Assembly (NCBI GenBank): GCA_027625915.1
Contig: JANTQA010000042.1
Location: forward strand, 4,290,001 to 4,354,000
DNA: 64,000 nucleotides
Source of the DNA: Anaeramoeba flamelloides
Taxonomy: Eukaryota; Metamonada; Anaeramoebidae
Direction of reading: 5' to 3'
Part shown: positions 35,205-46,724 of the stretch, piece by piece
How positions within the stretch are numbered: the first letter of the stretch is position 1
Layout: the number at the start of each line of letters is the position of its first letter
The notes under the pieces: model-generated
The model's database searches: none
What the model saw: the letters and a program-made list of their open reading frames with translations, nothing else
What the model was told of the DNA's origin: nothing
Translations under genes and position numbers: made by a program

Positions 35205-36288
35205 TTTGGAAAGATAGATAGATATATTAATTTTAAGCCAAACATAGACATTTTTATTAAAGAAATTGTAAATATTATAAAATTTTAATACTATATTCTT
35301 CTCAAAATATTTTTTCAATTTTTAAATCTGATATTTATTTCTAATTTATCCAATTTTTTTTCTCTTTTTTTTAAAAAAGTCAACATGATATAAAAAATTA
35401 ATTATTTGAAACTCCAAATTAATTAAAAGAATTTTAAATCATTATATTTCCTTTAAAATCAATATGTATACCATTAAAAAATCTTATTGTCAATTATTTA
35501 TGATTTTTCTAAAAAAAATAGTGAAATAAAATCCGATACCTTCGAATTAAAGTGGTACAAAATTTGTTTAAAAAATTATTCTTTTCGAAAATTTAATATT
35601 GTTATTGGTATTTCTTTTCGGAATATCACTCCTAATCAGAAATTTATTATTGATTTTATTTTTAAATAATTTTAGTTGATTCTGATTAAAAACCTGAATT
35701 TTTCACTTTTAGCTGGGAATTTTAAGTATAATGATTGTTAGATTTTTTTCAAATTTTCAACTTTTTTCAGATCAATCACAATTTTTGAAATATCATTTAT
35801 ATTTGAAAAAAGTAAAAATTTGTTAAAAGAGATGAAATATAATTCAATTGTTTGTTTATGATGAGTTCTTTAAAAATATTACAGATATATACCCCTTTGT
35901 GAGATTATAAATCAATTAAATTTTGAGATTTTGGGCAATGATCAGTATTTTTTTTTTTTTTTTTACTGGAAGTAATTAATAATTCAAACAAAATTTTTAG
36001 AATTATTTATTCCTCAAATTCTAAATAAATAAAAAAATAAACTTTTATTTTAAGTGGAGTGCAATTTTGTTTATATTTTTGGATTACAAAGTCAAGAAAC
36101 ACCTTAGTTGTAAAAAAAAAAAATCAGATAGCAAGTACAAAGTCTTCAATTTGTCATCAGTATAGATAATTAGATACTGAAAAGTCTTGGAAAAAAAAAA
36201 AAAAAACACAATTATAGTATCTTGATAAAAATCAGGAAGCTATTAAAGAAAGTGTGGATGATGCTAAATTTCTATTTAAACCATTTTT

Positions 36289-36813
36289 CAGTCAAAGGGG
36301 AACAGTTTTAATTGGTGAAATACATGTATTTTTAAGTTTGAATAGATATTAGAAGAAAAATTTTAATTTTGAAATTTTCAAAATTTAAATCATTTTTTCA
36401 CATTTTTGCAGATTTTTCATTTTTATTTTTCGATTTTTTTTTAAAACGTCATTCAGTTGCAAAAATTTTTTTGTTGCAAAAGCAATAGTCACTTGGTAAA
36501 AATATGTTATTCTAAGGTTATTGAAATAATGGAAATGATTGTAGAGAAATCATATTTATTTATATTGGAATTTTATTTGAATCTTCAAATACCAGTAGAA
36601 GTTCAAAACCAACATTGTTGTTTTTCTCAATAGGACCCTAAGAATTTGAGTTTTTCAATTTTTTAAGAAAATTATTGATTAATTGGTTTTCTTACAGACA
36701 TATATCAACAATTTCTAAAGGTTTATTATTCTGTTTATTTCTTATTTATTCTTCAAAAGTCAATTATATAAAATAATTGATATTTCAAAAAAAATTTTAG
36801 GCCCCTTTGACTG
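36289..36813. mobile_element. TIR element, family H copy 1
   Basis: 525 bp, starting CAGTCAAAGGGG and ending CCCCTTTGACTG. The body includes 'atgttattctaaggttattg', shared with 41936-42442. No open frame of note. Confidence 0.7.
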
Positions 36814-36965
36814 AAACAGAGTTTAGTATCGAAAAAATAAGTCCTTATCATAAATTGATAAAATGACTATAAATATCAAACTAGATACCTTTTCTTGAAA
36901 TGAATATATTGCCAGTATCAATAAAAACTAGTATTTATTCCTTTTTTTCAACATTTTTAAAACTA

Positions 36966-37159
36966 CAGTCAGTTTCACATTTAAGGAACAAACTTTAAAC
37001 GAAATTTAAAGCAAAAAAAAATCTCAAATTAAAAAACAAAATTTGGAATTTTTTCTTTTACAAATTATTTTCCTAGAATCTGAATTTTGTGCCTTAAATT
37101 TGTTTTTTATTGTTCCTTAACTTTCGTTGAAGTTTCTGCCTTAAAAGTGGATCTGACTG
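36966..37159. mobile_element. Palindromic MITE, family M1 copy 9
   Basis: Starts CAGTCAGTTTCACATTTAAG and ends AAGTGGATCTGACTG, flanked by TA on both sides. It lies about 150 bases downstream of the family H element. Confidence 0.8.
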
Positions 37160-38495
37160 TACCTTGATAATAATTGTTTTTGTTTCTATGAACACTAACG
37201 AGTTAAATGTCATTGGGGGGTAACATTAATTAAAAAAGCTTGAGGGATGTTGATGATCTATAAATTTATTCATATAAAAAAAGTTTATCTCTCAGTTAAT
37301 TAAGAGTATTTACATAAAAAAACAAAGTTTCACTCACAATTTTCTTATTAGATCTGTAATTTAGATTGAAAAAAAATCCATTTTTGAATTTCCTGATTGT
37401 AGGGTAATGAGGTCTAGAGACCCTAAGATTATCTAAATTATAAATATTTAAATTGTTTTTTAATACCTGTTAAGATGTTTTGATTTTTTATTGGCAATGA
37501 GATCAAGTAGAATCTCTTCAATATTGGATTGATAATTCTTTTTAAATTCTACCTAATCAGATTATTAATTGTAACTTGGCAGTGTTTATAAAATCAGACC
37601 CATTCTTGTTGTTACTTGATTTTTTAAAAAGTTTAATCTGGGAAACCAGTTAATACTTGTCATCGGAGAAAAATGGTACGCTTATGGAAAAAATAACCAA
37701 CTTACAATTAAGAATCTAATTAGGTAAATTTTTACAACAACTTCTGAATCCAAATTTTTAAACTTCTCCTTCTCATTGTAAAAAAACAAAAGAACTGTCT
37801 TTGTTGATATTACAAAAAGCTTCAAAAAAAAACATTCATTTCAAGAAACCCAACACAAGATTAATCCAAAATAAAAGTTACTAGTCTAAAAATCAACATT
37901 CTCTTCTTTTATAATTGTAGAAAAATACCATTTCACAAATTAAAAACTGTGTAGTGTTTCTGTTTATTTGAAGATTTGATCCAACCAATATTGTATTGTT
38001 TTGAATCCTTAAAACATGAAGTTAATAAATAACTGATTAAATTCAATAAATTGTGTTAAGGGATTAATCTCTATTATTTTTTTTTGACCAATTTCTAAAT
38101 TGGGATTCCTTATCTAGAAATATGTTTAATATTGAAAATAAACAGGGGTTTTCAAATCGAAGTTATTGGTAAAAAATTTTCTCAGTCTCTATTAAATTTA
38201 GGTTAAATAATTTAATCGAGATTAGTCCCTTAAAAAAAAAGAAAGATATTTTCAAAATCAAAAATGATTTTGTTTTTATTAACAAGAACTTTAAAGAATT
38301 CCAAGACTTAAAAGTAAAGAAAATTCAATATTTCCTTGAACTAAGAGTTGTTCTTTGGAAAAAACAAAAATTTTTTTTCATTTTTCTCTTTTTTGATCCA
38401 GAAGTTTGATTTTTCTTTTTACTCTTTTTAAAAATGGTAACAAACACATTCTAAACATAATATCTTTGATAAAAATTAATTCATTCCAATAATAG

Positions 38496-39514
38496 TGACT
38501 ACATATTGGGGATCAAGTTTATTGGGTTACATGAGAAACCCAAGAATCTGTAAGAAATGAAATTTTTTTCCTTTTTTAGAAATTTTTTTTCATCAAAACT
38601 TTCAGAATAACAAAGTAAAAAAACATAATAAACACACAAAATTTAATACCTTTACTCAAAAAACAAAAGGCTTAACGACAATATTCTGCATGCCATATCA
38701 AATTGCCAAAAACAAATCATATGTTGATCAAAGAGAATGTACAATTTGCGATTGTCTTTGTATGATTTTGTTTTTTCTTTTTTTTGATATTTTTGATCTC
38801 AAAAATTTCAAAATTGTTTCTACTGTTAATTGTAAACTAAAAAGAACAAAATTTTAAGTCAGCTTTCCAAAAAATTCACATTTCTTTAACGTAAATAAAT
38901 CACCAAAAGTCCCCTATTCTCAAAATTAAATTAATAATTTAAGCTGGTTATTAGAATTAAAAATTTGAAATCTTACATAATTTTTTTAAATCTTTTTTAG
39001 GAGCCTGAAAATGAACATTTTGTTCAATTTATTTTTCAACAAATAGTACTTTTCCAAATTTGAGTTTTAGCTTTGTTCCTCAAACAACAAGAAGAAAAAC
39101 AACAAAAAGACAAACAACAAAAAGAAAACTTTTTTTTTTTTTCTTCTTTTTCACTTTCCCTTCACTCCATTAATTTTCTTTATTGTTGGCTTTATAAATT
39201 GTTAAAAAAAACAAAATAATCATAACAAAACAAAGGTATGCCACGTGAATATTTCACAAGACAACAAATCAGAAGTAAATATGGATTTGAACAAGCCACT
39301 TTGATGGACTGTATTGTTACAGGACCTTGTCTTCCTTGTGCTGTTTGTCAAGATGTAAAAAAATAATTTTTTTTTCTTTTTTTTCAATTAATCATCTTTT
39401 TTTCTTCTTAATTTGGTTTCTTTTTTTTGACTTCTTCAAACTTTTTTTTTTTTTTTTTTTTAATTTGAAAATTAGGCACGGGAAATTGAAGAAAGAGGAA
39501 TACTGATCAGATAA
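38496..39514 (+). pseudogene. PLAC8-family gene copy 2 (open frame, but key cysteines lost)
   Basis: Exons 38496-38549, 38670-38759, 39236-39354 and 39476-39514 join in frame without a stop: TTYWGSSLLGYMRNPRIC, LTTIFCMPYQIAKNKSYVDQ, RECTICDCLCMPREYFTRQQ, IRSKYGFEQATLMDC..., CQDAREIEERGILIR. Exon 4 keeps the family's CQxARExxxR signature better than copy 1. Two positions that are Cys in copy 1 are Tyr here (LLGC to LLGY, CMPC to CMPY). No start codon lies inside the duplicated block before exon 1, so a 5' exon is either unrecognised or lost. Intron 2 holds a 224-bp family D element. Exon 3 is identical in protein sequence to copy 1. I call it a probable pseudogene; a working diverged gene with an unseen first exon is the alternative. 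Confidence 0.6.
38823..39046. mobile_element. TIR element, family D copy 4, inserted in a PLAC8 intron
   Basis: CTGTTAATTGTAAACTAAAA at the left and CAACAAATAG at the right, flanked by TA at 38821-38822 and 39047-39048. The matching site in the other duplicate (around 32464-32475) reads 'gtttctacttttccaaat' with a single TA and no insert. This gives a direct empty/filled site comparison. Confidence 0.93.
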
Positions 39515-40279
39515 TTAGTTTTTCTTTCACATCACCTTTATTTTTTTGTATGTTGATCAAATTTGAAACATTTTGAAGAAAAAAAAAAAATCCTAAATTA
39601 ATGATACTTTGAAAATTTAACATTTTTAAATTATTTTCTTTCAGACTCTTTTTTTTTTTTTTTTTTCATTATATATTATTATTTTTGTCAACTCTCATAA
39701 AAATGGGTCACCTAATTAAAAATTTTAAAATTCTTAAATAAATTACAAAAATGAATTAATGTCTTTTAAATTAATTATTTTTTACTTCTCCGTTTACACT
39801 TCTATTGGGAATAAATCCTGTTACCATTAACTTTGTATTGATATGTTGAAAAAAATATTGTCTTAGTATTTAATTTATTTTTTTAAAACAGTTATAATAA
39901 ATTAAAATCAAAATTATATCGAAATTTCTAAAAAAAACAAACAAAAGATTTTTAGAATTATCTCATTTTTGACAAGTAAAAATATAATTTAAATCATTAT
40001 ATTTCCCCTTAAATTTCAATCAATTTCATGAAAAAAATTTTGCTTTGTAATTTCAATAAATCTTCATTTAAAAGTCTTAGTATATGGGAACAATTTTTTT
40101 TTTAAAGAATTTGTTTTAATGAAAGCGCATATCTAAGTTTGATGAGAATATTATTTAAGCCAACTTTTGATTCACTATTTTCGTACAACAAACACCCAGA
40201 ATATTTTACTAAAAATTATAAAAAAATAAAAATATTTCCTAGGTATTATTATTTTTTAAGTTATGTTTATCAAAATGAA

Positions 40280-40745
40280 CCCCATTCCAAAAATTTGGAC
40301 ACGCCTAAACTCAAAAATAGGAAAAAAAGAAACTCAATTTATTATATTTTTCCAAACCTAATAAAAAACCACATTTAAGTTACAGAGTATTAATGTTTTT
40401 ATAAGTAATCATTTTCATCCAAATAAAAGAAAAAAATTTAAAACAGAAAAATTAAAATCGGTATGTCCAAAATAATGAGACGAAAGGAATAAAAAATTAT
40501 ATTGGTACATTTGTTGAAATTTCACCAAACAATTGTTGATCAATCAAATAATAAGATATCATCAACCAATTGTATGTGATTTTCCAATTTAACAAATTTA
40601 ATACTAACCATTCTTTCAACCATCGAAAAAAAATTTACAGATCTAAGGAAGCAGATTACCTAACTGGAAAAAATGAAATGAAAATAAAACAAAAAAGACA
40701 AAAAATGAAATCGTTTGTAAAATTCAAATTATTCTCAAATTGAAT
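40280..40745. repeat. TIR repeat, family G copy 3 (diverged)
   Basis: Left end CCATTCCAAAAATTTGGACA, with 'gttgatcaatcaaataataagatatc' in the middle. Matches the reverse complement of the 5595-5850 fragment in part (for example 'aaatgaaatcgtttgtaaaattcaa' against 'ttttacaaacaatttcatttt'). Confidence 0.45.
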
Positions 40746-41935
40746 AAAAAGTAGAGTATTGGTATTCTTTCAACTGTATAAACTTTTCAATTTTTTTTGA
40801 ATTTTGTTTAATTTAAAGAGCAGTCAATAGGATTAGAATTTGCTTATTTTTCTTGGAATTTTGAATTAAGATTAAAAATCATTTTATATTTTTTTGTAAA
40901 AATTGAAATTTCATTTGAATTTTTTTCTTGAATATATACAACTCCTCTTTTTTTTTGTGAACTGAGTGGAACATACACCACCAAAACAAAACAATTTCAA
41001 ATATTTAAAATGATAATTAAACTATTCTTTCTAAGAGTTCTGAAATTAAATTTATCTTTATATGTTAATTTCTTCAATATAAAAAAAGATAAAATATAAT
41101 TACTACCAAACATCCAAGTTATAAATGATTTTTTTTTTGATGTGTGGTAATATTTTTTAATACCTACTTGGTAATAAATTGTCTCAAAAAAGTAAATCTC
41201 ATGATTAAAAATGAGTACTAAATCCTAGATGTCTATAATAGATTTCATTTTGGTTCAAAAAATTCACTTTAAAAAAAAACAATCATATGCTATTTTCCAG
41301 CCCAGTCTAAACTAAAGAATATTTTTATCCTATAGAATTTGAAATTTTTCAGAGTTATTTTCTAAAAAACAAAATTTCGGAAAAAAATAGATATCTTAGT
41401 TTTTTGTTTTATATTCAATTATTTCAATGTATTTTTTTTTTTTCAATACAAAACTAATTTTGATTGATATCTAATGAACAAAAATGTAGAGTACCTAAGT
41501 ATTTTTAAACTATTTAAATTTAAATTTAGGGAATTAACTCTTTATTCAACCTTAATTAATACTTTTTTAATTCAGTTTTCACCCATATATAAAAATTTAG
41601 ATCATTTTTTTACATTTTGTATTTTTTTTTTATTTATTGGTATATTAATCAATGTTTGGTTTTCACATTTTAAAATTCATATAAGATTTAATGTTGTCTT
41701 TGAAGTTAATTACTGGAAATTAGAAAAAATAAAAAAACTGAAATGATAACAAAATACATATTTTAATGGATTTTTCTTTTCTTTTCAACATTTTTTATTT
41801 AATTCTCTAAAATTTTTCGATAAAAATTTCCTTTAAATTTCCCATTAACTTTCATTGGTTATTTCAATTAAATTTCATCAAAAATTTCAATAGATTTTCA
41901 ATCAAATTTCATTTTCAACCATTTTCTAGTCAAAG

Positions 41936-42442
41936 TATTCCAGTTATAATGAGGTGAATTGTATATGTTTAAAGGGTTTGAATGGAAATTAGAAAAAAAA
42001 TATATTCAGGAAATTTCAAAAATGAAAATATTTTGAAAATTTTACTTTTTAACTTTTTTTCAATTTTTTTTGATATGTAATTGTTTTATAAATATTTTTT
42101 TTATTCCAAAATCTGACAGTTACTTCGTAAAAACATGTTATTCTAATGTTATTGAAACTGTGGAAGATTAAATACGGAGAAATCATATTTATTTTAATTA
42201 ATATTTTTTTAACTCTTCAATTATAGATCAAAATAAATATTTTTGCTTTTCTCAATAGTTCACTAAGAATTTTTTTTTTCAATTTTTAAGAAAATAATAC
42301 ATTAATTTATTAGATTTACTTCATTCGTGTTTAAATTCTTTATTATTTTGTAATAATTAACTTATTTTTTTAATTTGTTTCTCAAAGGTAAATTGAAAAG
42401 AAAATTGATATTATAAATAAAAATGTTGAGGCACATTGACTG
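41936..42442. repeat. TIR element, family H copy 2 (diverged)
   Basis: Starts CTAGTCAAAGTATTCC and ends GGCACATTGACTG. Shares 'aaaaacatgttattctaatgttattgaaa' and following sequence with 36289-36813. Confidence 0.55.
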
Positions 42443-43935
42443 TAACAAATTTTATTAAAATGATCACTCTTTTAGTAGAAAACTCAATGAATTTTAGAAA
42501 AACAAAATCCACAACAAATACTGATAAATTCAAATAAATCTCAAAATATTTTTAATTCAATTTCCATTTTTATAAATCTTTTTAACTCTTTCTTATTAAA
42601 CAATCCAGGACAAAGAATGGTTTGAAGAACAACCAATTTTACAGGGTTTCTTAACACTTGACTTCATAAAATGCTTTATTCAAAGCTTGAGCATAAAAAT
42701 TCCAAAAAGGAAAATCAAGTTAAAATTTCCAAACATTTATGGCAATTTATCAGTATAAAGATAGATTAATCAACATTTCGATTATAAAGTTGAAAATTCT
42801 CTTTTATAAATGCAGATCAAAATGATGATTAGTTGTTAAACAAAATTCTTTTATTAAAATTTATTAAATAACTATTAGAAATTATTTTGTTAAATAAAAC
42901 TGATTATTTCAAATAAATATCTGAAAATTTTCACTTCATTCTCCATTTTGGAGAATTATTTTATACAAGCTTTCAACAAAGCAATTTATTCTTTTAAATA
43001 ATAAAAAACTTTGTAAAATGGGTTGTGCTTCAAAAATATTCTTTCTCTTGGGTTGATTAAAAGTTGAGCAAAGAGATTACAAAATCCGAAATGGAACTAA
43101 AAATTTTATTAAATTTATTTGAATTTATCAGTAGTTATACATATTGGAAATATTTTGATAATATAACTATATCAAGTAACAGAAAACCACCATAATCAAC
43201 TTTTATATTTGTCAGAAATAAATAAGATTAAATCTTGTAATTAAAAATTAAAAAAATAATCACTTTTGAGGGTTCTCAATACCAATTTTCAATTACCCAA
43301 AATACTATAATTTTGATATTGGTCTTGAAATTTTGAAGAGTAATTCAAAAAAACGATACAAAATGATAATTTTTAATTGCGATCAACTAATGAAAAAATC
43401 TAAAAATATATGTTTCAAAATTATTTCGAAGAGAACTTGGTATGTATGTAAAAAGTTACTCGGAAAATAATTAAGAAATTGAAACCCTTATAAACAGATT
43501 AAAGAGAACAACAAAGAATTCACATACTAGGTGAATGTTATATTCAACCACAAAAGTTTATTTGTAAATATGAAACAACATAATAGAACAATTTTATTAT
43601 TGATTATAAGAATTGTTATTTTTCACTTTTTCAAACCGATTTTAAAAAAATATATTTTGGTATAAACTTTGAAATAGCTCTTAAGTTCAAGATCGTTCAA
43701 CTAATAAACAAAACAACATGGCTATATTCTGTTCAAAAGAGAAACTTTTATTCCCTTTACAAGGTCAAGAACTCTAAAAGGGAGAGATTTTGCAATTGAT
43801 ATTTACTTATTTTTAAAGCACACCTTTAGCTTTGTAGCAAAGTTTGAAATTTTTTAACCACTAATATCCACATTTACAAACCTTTTTTCATTACTGTGAT
43901 ACCCTTCAATTTGAAAAACAAAAAAAATTTCCAAG

Positions 43936-45185
43936 GATTATTTATTTTTTCAACTTTTTCTCCCATGAACAATTTCCTTGTTTCGCAAAAAGAATATTTA
44001 AAACAATTGGGCAAATTTATTTCAACAGTTGTCAAGCCACTACAATGTAAATTAAATGTTGAAAAGATCTTACCAATCTCGCATTTTGATCTTGTTTTTA
44101 AATCTTTAATCGAGACCCACTTATTATTAAAATCATTTATTCGATCCTTAGAACACTTGATCCATACCCAATATGAAAACGAAACAGAATTTTGGAAGGC
44201 TTCAATTTCCACGAATGGGATTTTTTCAAAATTGTTTGACTATATTCAGAAGCTAGCACCCATAATCAAACTACTTTCGAGGATCTTAAGGATCCTTAAA
44301 TTTAAAATCTGGATTAATGAACAATTCAAAAGTATACAAAGAACTTACACAAGCCAAGAACTCTTAAATTTTTTTGTTCAGCCACTAACTTTTTTTACTC
44401 AGTTTTCTTCTCTTTTTGATACAAATTTTAATACCATTCTCGATCGTAATTTACGTGACAAACAAATTTTTGAAGGTAAAATAATTTTTTTGAATTCTTT
44501 TTTTTGTTTTTTGTAATTTCTTTTTCTTTTTTTTTCTTGTTTTTTTTTTTTTTCAATTAAATAAAAAAGAAAAGATATTTCTTTCGAAAAGTTGAATACA
44601 AACAAGAAAGAAGTTCAGAAACACAATTGATATTTTCCAATTAAAGACAAACAATTTGTCTTTTTTGTGATCTTTCTAAAACATCAATTTGCAATTTATT
44701 TTCACTTGGTTTAAATGGCCATCTGTTTCATAAACCTAAAGATCTACCAAGTGTTTCATTAAGTTGCTTTTGTATGAATCAATTGGAGTATATAAAGCGG
44801 GTGGGGTTAAAAAAACAATTACTTGAATTGTTTGTTGAAGCCATTTTATAAAAGAGAGAAATAAAAGCTTGAAATTTTTTTACTAAATGCTTTAAAAGAG
44901 TAGTTCGTACAGTTTGAGTAACACTTTAGAAAATTTTTAGTGTTCATTTTTTAAAAACAGCTGTATTTATTGGTATTGAAAAAAAACAAACAACCAATAA
45001 TTAACCAAAGCCGCCAAAAGGTTACCCCAAAAAGGATCGTCACAAGGGCGGTGATTTTGGAGAAGAACCAGATTGTATCTGAATATTATTTTTCAAAAAA
45101 CTTGTTAGGAACACTAGAAAAAATTATTGGTAATGGAAAGCAATTTGTTCTTCGATCCATTAAAAAACCAACAAACACCGAAAAG
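43936..45185 (+). CDS. Dbl-family RhoGEF: DH domain exon and first half of PH domain
   Basis: The exon 43936-44475 encodes a DH-type helical domain. Its three conserved regions are visible: NNFLVSQKEYLKQL (CR1), VFKSLIETHLLLKSFIRSL (CR2) and SQELLNFFVQPLTFFTQFSS (CR3). It ends at a donor (GAAG|GTAAAA, phase 1). A second exon, 44961-45185 (CAG before, AAG|GTAAAA after, phase 0), encodes PH-like beta strands (LYLLVLKKNKQ, RAVILEKNQIV, GNGKQFVLRSIKKPTNTEK). At least one linking exon within 44476-44960 is needed to reconcile phase; one candidate begins at GATATTTCTTTCG near 44571. A possible first exon is ATG 43718 to a GTCAAG donor at 43764, which joins the DH exon in frame at the acceptor CCAAG (43935). 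Alternatively translation starts at ATG 43965. The product would activate Rho-type GTPases at membranes. It is probably the 5' half of the gene continuing at 47547. Confidence 0.6.
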
Positions 45186-45294
45186 GTAAAACATTAATTA
45201 AAACCGTCATAAAGGTATAAAGGGGGTTTCTTGTCCATTTCTGTTAAAAAATATCTTTTGTCAAATAAAATATTTTCAAATACATTGCCATATT

Positions 45295-45940
45295 GGAAAA
45301 AAAGTGAAACACGGTTTTTAATTGGGAACATTAATAGAACCTGAAAATGAAAAGCAAGAACAATTAATTGAAAAATGAAATAATTAAAGACAAAATGAAG
45401 GATTCAATACAATAATAGTTTTTTTAATACTGTTATTTTCAAATTAATAAATGAAAATTTTTATTTCAATTTCCAAAATGAATATTAATTATTGCTACTA
45501 CAACCAAATTAGCAGAGTAAAAATTTTGTTTTGGTGTTCAAGAAGGAAGTTTAATTTATTGCCTAAAAATATCATTTCTAAACGATGTTTACAAGATCTT
45601 TGGATTTACTTTGACTTATAAACTAGAAAAAATATTTTGGAATATGAACTAAAAATTTTCATTTTTTAATTGGAAAATAATAGTACTATCTTTTGGTAGT
45701 GGTTTTTCTTTGATTGATCAATTATTAAAAATTTGTTCAAAAAATTTGACTATTTTTGAGATCTCCAAAACCACATCAACAATTTCGATAAATAAAGTGG
45801 ATTTAAATTGTGCTTGTTGGTTTGATTGAAAATAATATATAGGATCATTATTTGAAGTTAATTTGTTTCTTCTTTTAATTGATTTTACTTTTAGGTTCTA
45901 TTAATTTTCCCAATGAAAAATCGTGTTTCACTTTTTTTCC
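45295..45940. mobile_element. Long-TIR element, family K copy 1
   Basis: The left end (45295-45342) and right end (45893-45940) are 48-base inverted repeats with about three mismatches; both begin GGAAAAAAAGTGAAACACG when read inward. Immediately outside the right end a partial duplicate (ctggttcactttttttcc) follows. A family A element is nested inside. No transposase frame. It lies in the large intron of the presumed RhoGEF gene. Confidence 0.75.
45430..45683. mobile_element. TIR element, family A copy 1, nested in family K
   Basis: 254 bp starting CTGTTATTTTCAAATTAATA and ending AATTGGAAAATAATAG, an inverted repeat of about 35 bases with few mismatches, flanked by TA at 45428-45429 and 45684-45685. 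The best-preserved member of the family. Confidence 0.75.
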
Positions 45941-46071
45941 CTGGTTCACTTTTTTTCCATAACAGTTAAACATTTCTTCTTCGCTAAATTACTAGAGAAG
46001 AAAAATAAAAGCAGAGTGTAATTAAAATAATGTTTATATGCTTTGAATATGTAACACTTAAATACTATCTA

Positions 46072-46405
46072 AAATAAAGCCATCACGGGGGTCTTACGAA
46101 TTAAAACATCAGTGAATTAGACTCTTTATTTCTTGAGATCTAGAAGAACTATAAAATTTCGAAAATTTTAGTAAAAGATAATTTTGCCAGATCAGACAGT
46201 TAATTGGAAACTAGACAACAACTCAATAAGAAACAAAAAGGGTTGGGTCTAGTATTTTACTACCATCTTCCAATTAACTGTCTGATCTGGCAAAATTATC
46301 TTTTCCTAAAATTTTCGAAATTTTATAGTTCTTCTAGATCTCAAGAAATAAAGAGTCTAATTCACTGATGTTTTAATTCGTAAGACCCCCGTGATGGCTT
46401 TATTT
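46072..46405. repeat. Near-perfect 138-bp inverted repeat with 58-bp loop
   Basis: Left arm 46072-46209 and right arm 46268-46405 are exact reverse complements apart from one base (TTTTAGTAAAAG against TTTTAGGAAAAG). The 58-base loop contains a second small inverted pair (CTAGAC ... GTCTAG). The arms are GC-richer than the surroundings (for example 'catcacgggggtcttacg') and match none of the repeat families defined here. Flanks continue weakly paired (ATCT on the left, AGAT on the right). No TA or longer target duplication is evident. A transcript would form a 138-bp duplex. Candidates: a small-RNA precursor, a very young foldback element, or an inverted duplication of a small RNA gene. Confidence 0.97.
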
Positions 46406-46724
46406 GAGATGATCCTTAATATAGATTGGTTCTACTTGTTCAAAATGCAAAAAAAAACAATTTAAAAAAAAAATAATCAAAAAAAGTGTTAAATTTTGAA
46501 GAAATTTTGAGAATATTTTAATTTAATTTACAATCATTTAACTTTAGGTAATTAAGAGACAATAATGAAAATAAATGAAAATAATATATATATATTCAGT
46601 TATCGTGTGCCCCGCTCTTTGAGTTCTGGAATGTCAAATTATAAATCATTATTTATGGGGATTTTATTTAATCTATGATAATCTTTTTATGGGGTTATTG
46701 CTCTTCCTGTGAATACAAGAGAAG

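Larger units (their letters stand above)
33121..38463. other. 5.3 kb spacer between the PLAC8 duplicates
   Basis: No convincing gene. The open frame at 33522-33740 has no ATG at its start (first ATG 33567) and ends in a hydrophobic stretch; I do not accept it as a gene. Family F, G, H and M1 repeats fill parts of the stretch, with a 40-base A tract near 34437-34476. Confidence 0.55.
38464..39705 (+). repeat. Segmental duplication containing PLAC8 copy 2
   Basis: Direct-orientation partner of 32108-33120. The best-conserved stretch runs from about 39047 to 39365, covering exon 3 and its flanks with essentially no differences. Confidence 0.9.
39706..43717. other. 4 kb intergenic region, repeats only
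   Basis: Family G-like (40280-40745), family H (41936-42442) and family E-like sequence (about 42600-42740) are present. The open frames at 40139-40378 and 41474-41746 are AT-rich and unlike known proteins; the first overlaps the left end of the family G repeat. No gene is supported. Confidence 0.55.

Noticed and set aside
44641-44860. Open frame between the DH and PH exons (ending near NQLEYIKRVGLKKQLLELF)
   Set aside because: It might be a linking exon, but its splice phases do not fit both neighbours and no domain is recognisable.
46072-46405. The hairpin as a spliceosomal snRNA, snoRNA or tRNA pair
   Set aside because: I compared the arms with U1, U2, U4, U5 and U6 landmarks and with tRNA arms and found no match. 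Isolated TGATG and CTGA words are not placed as C/D boxes.
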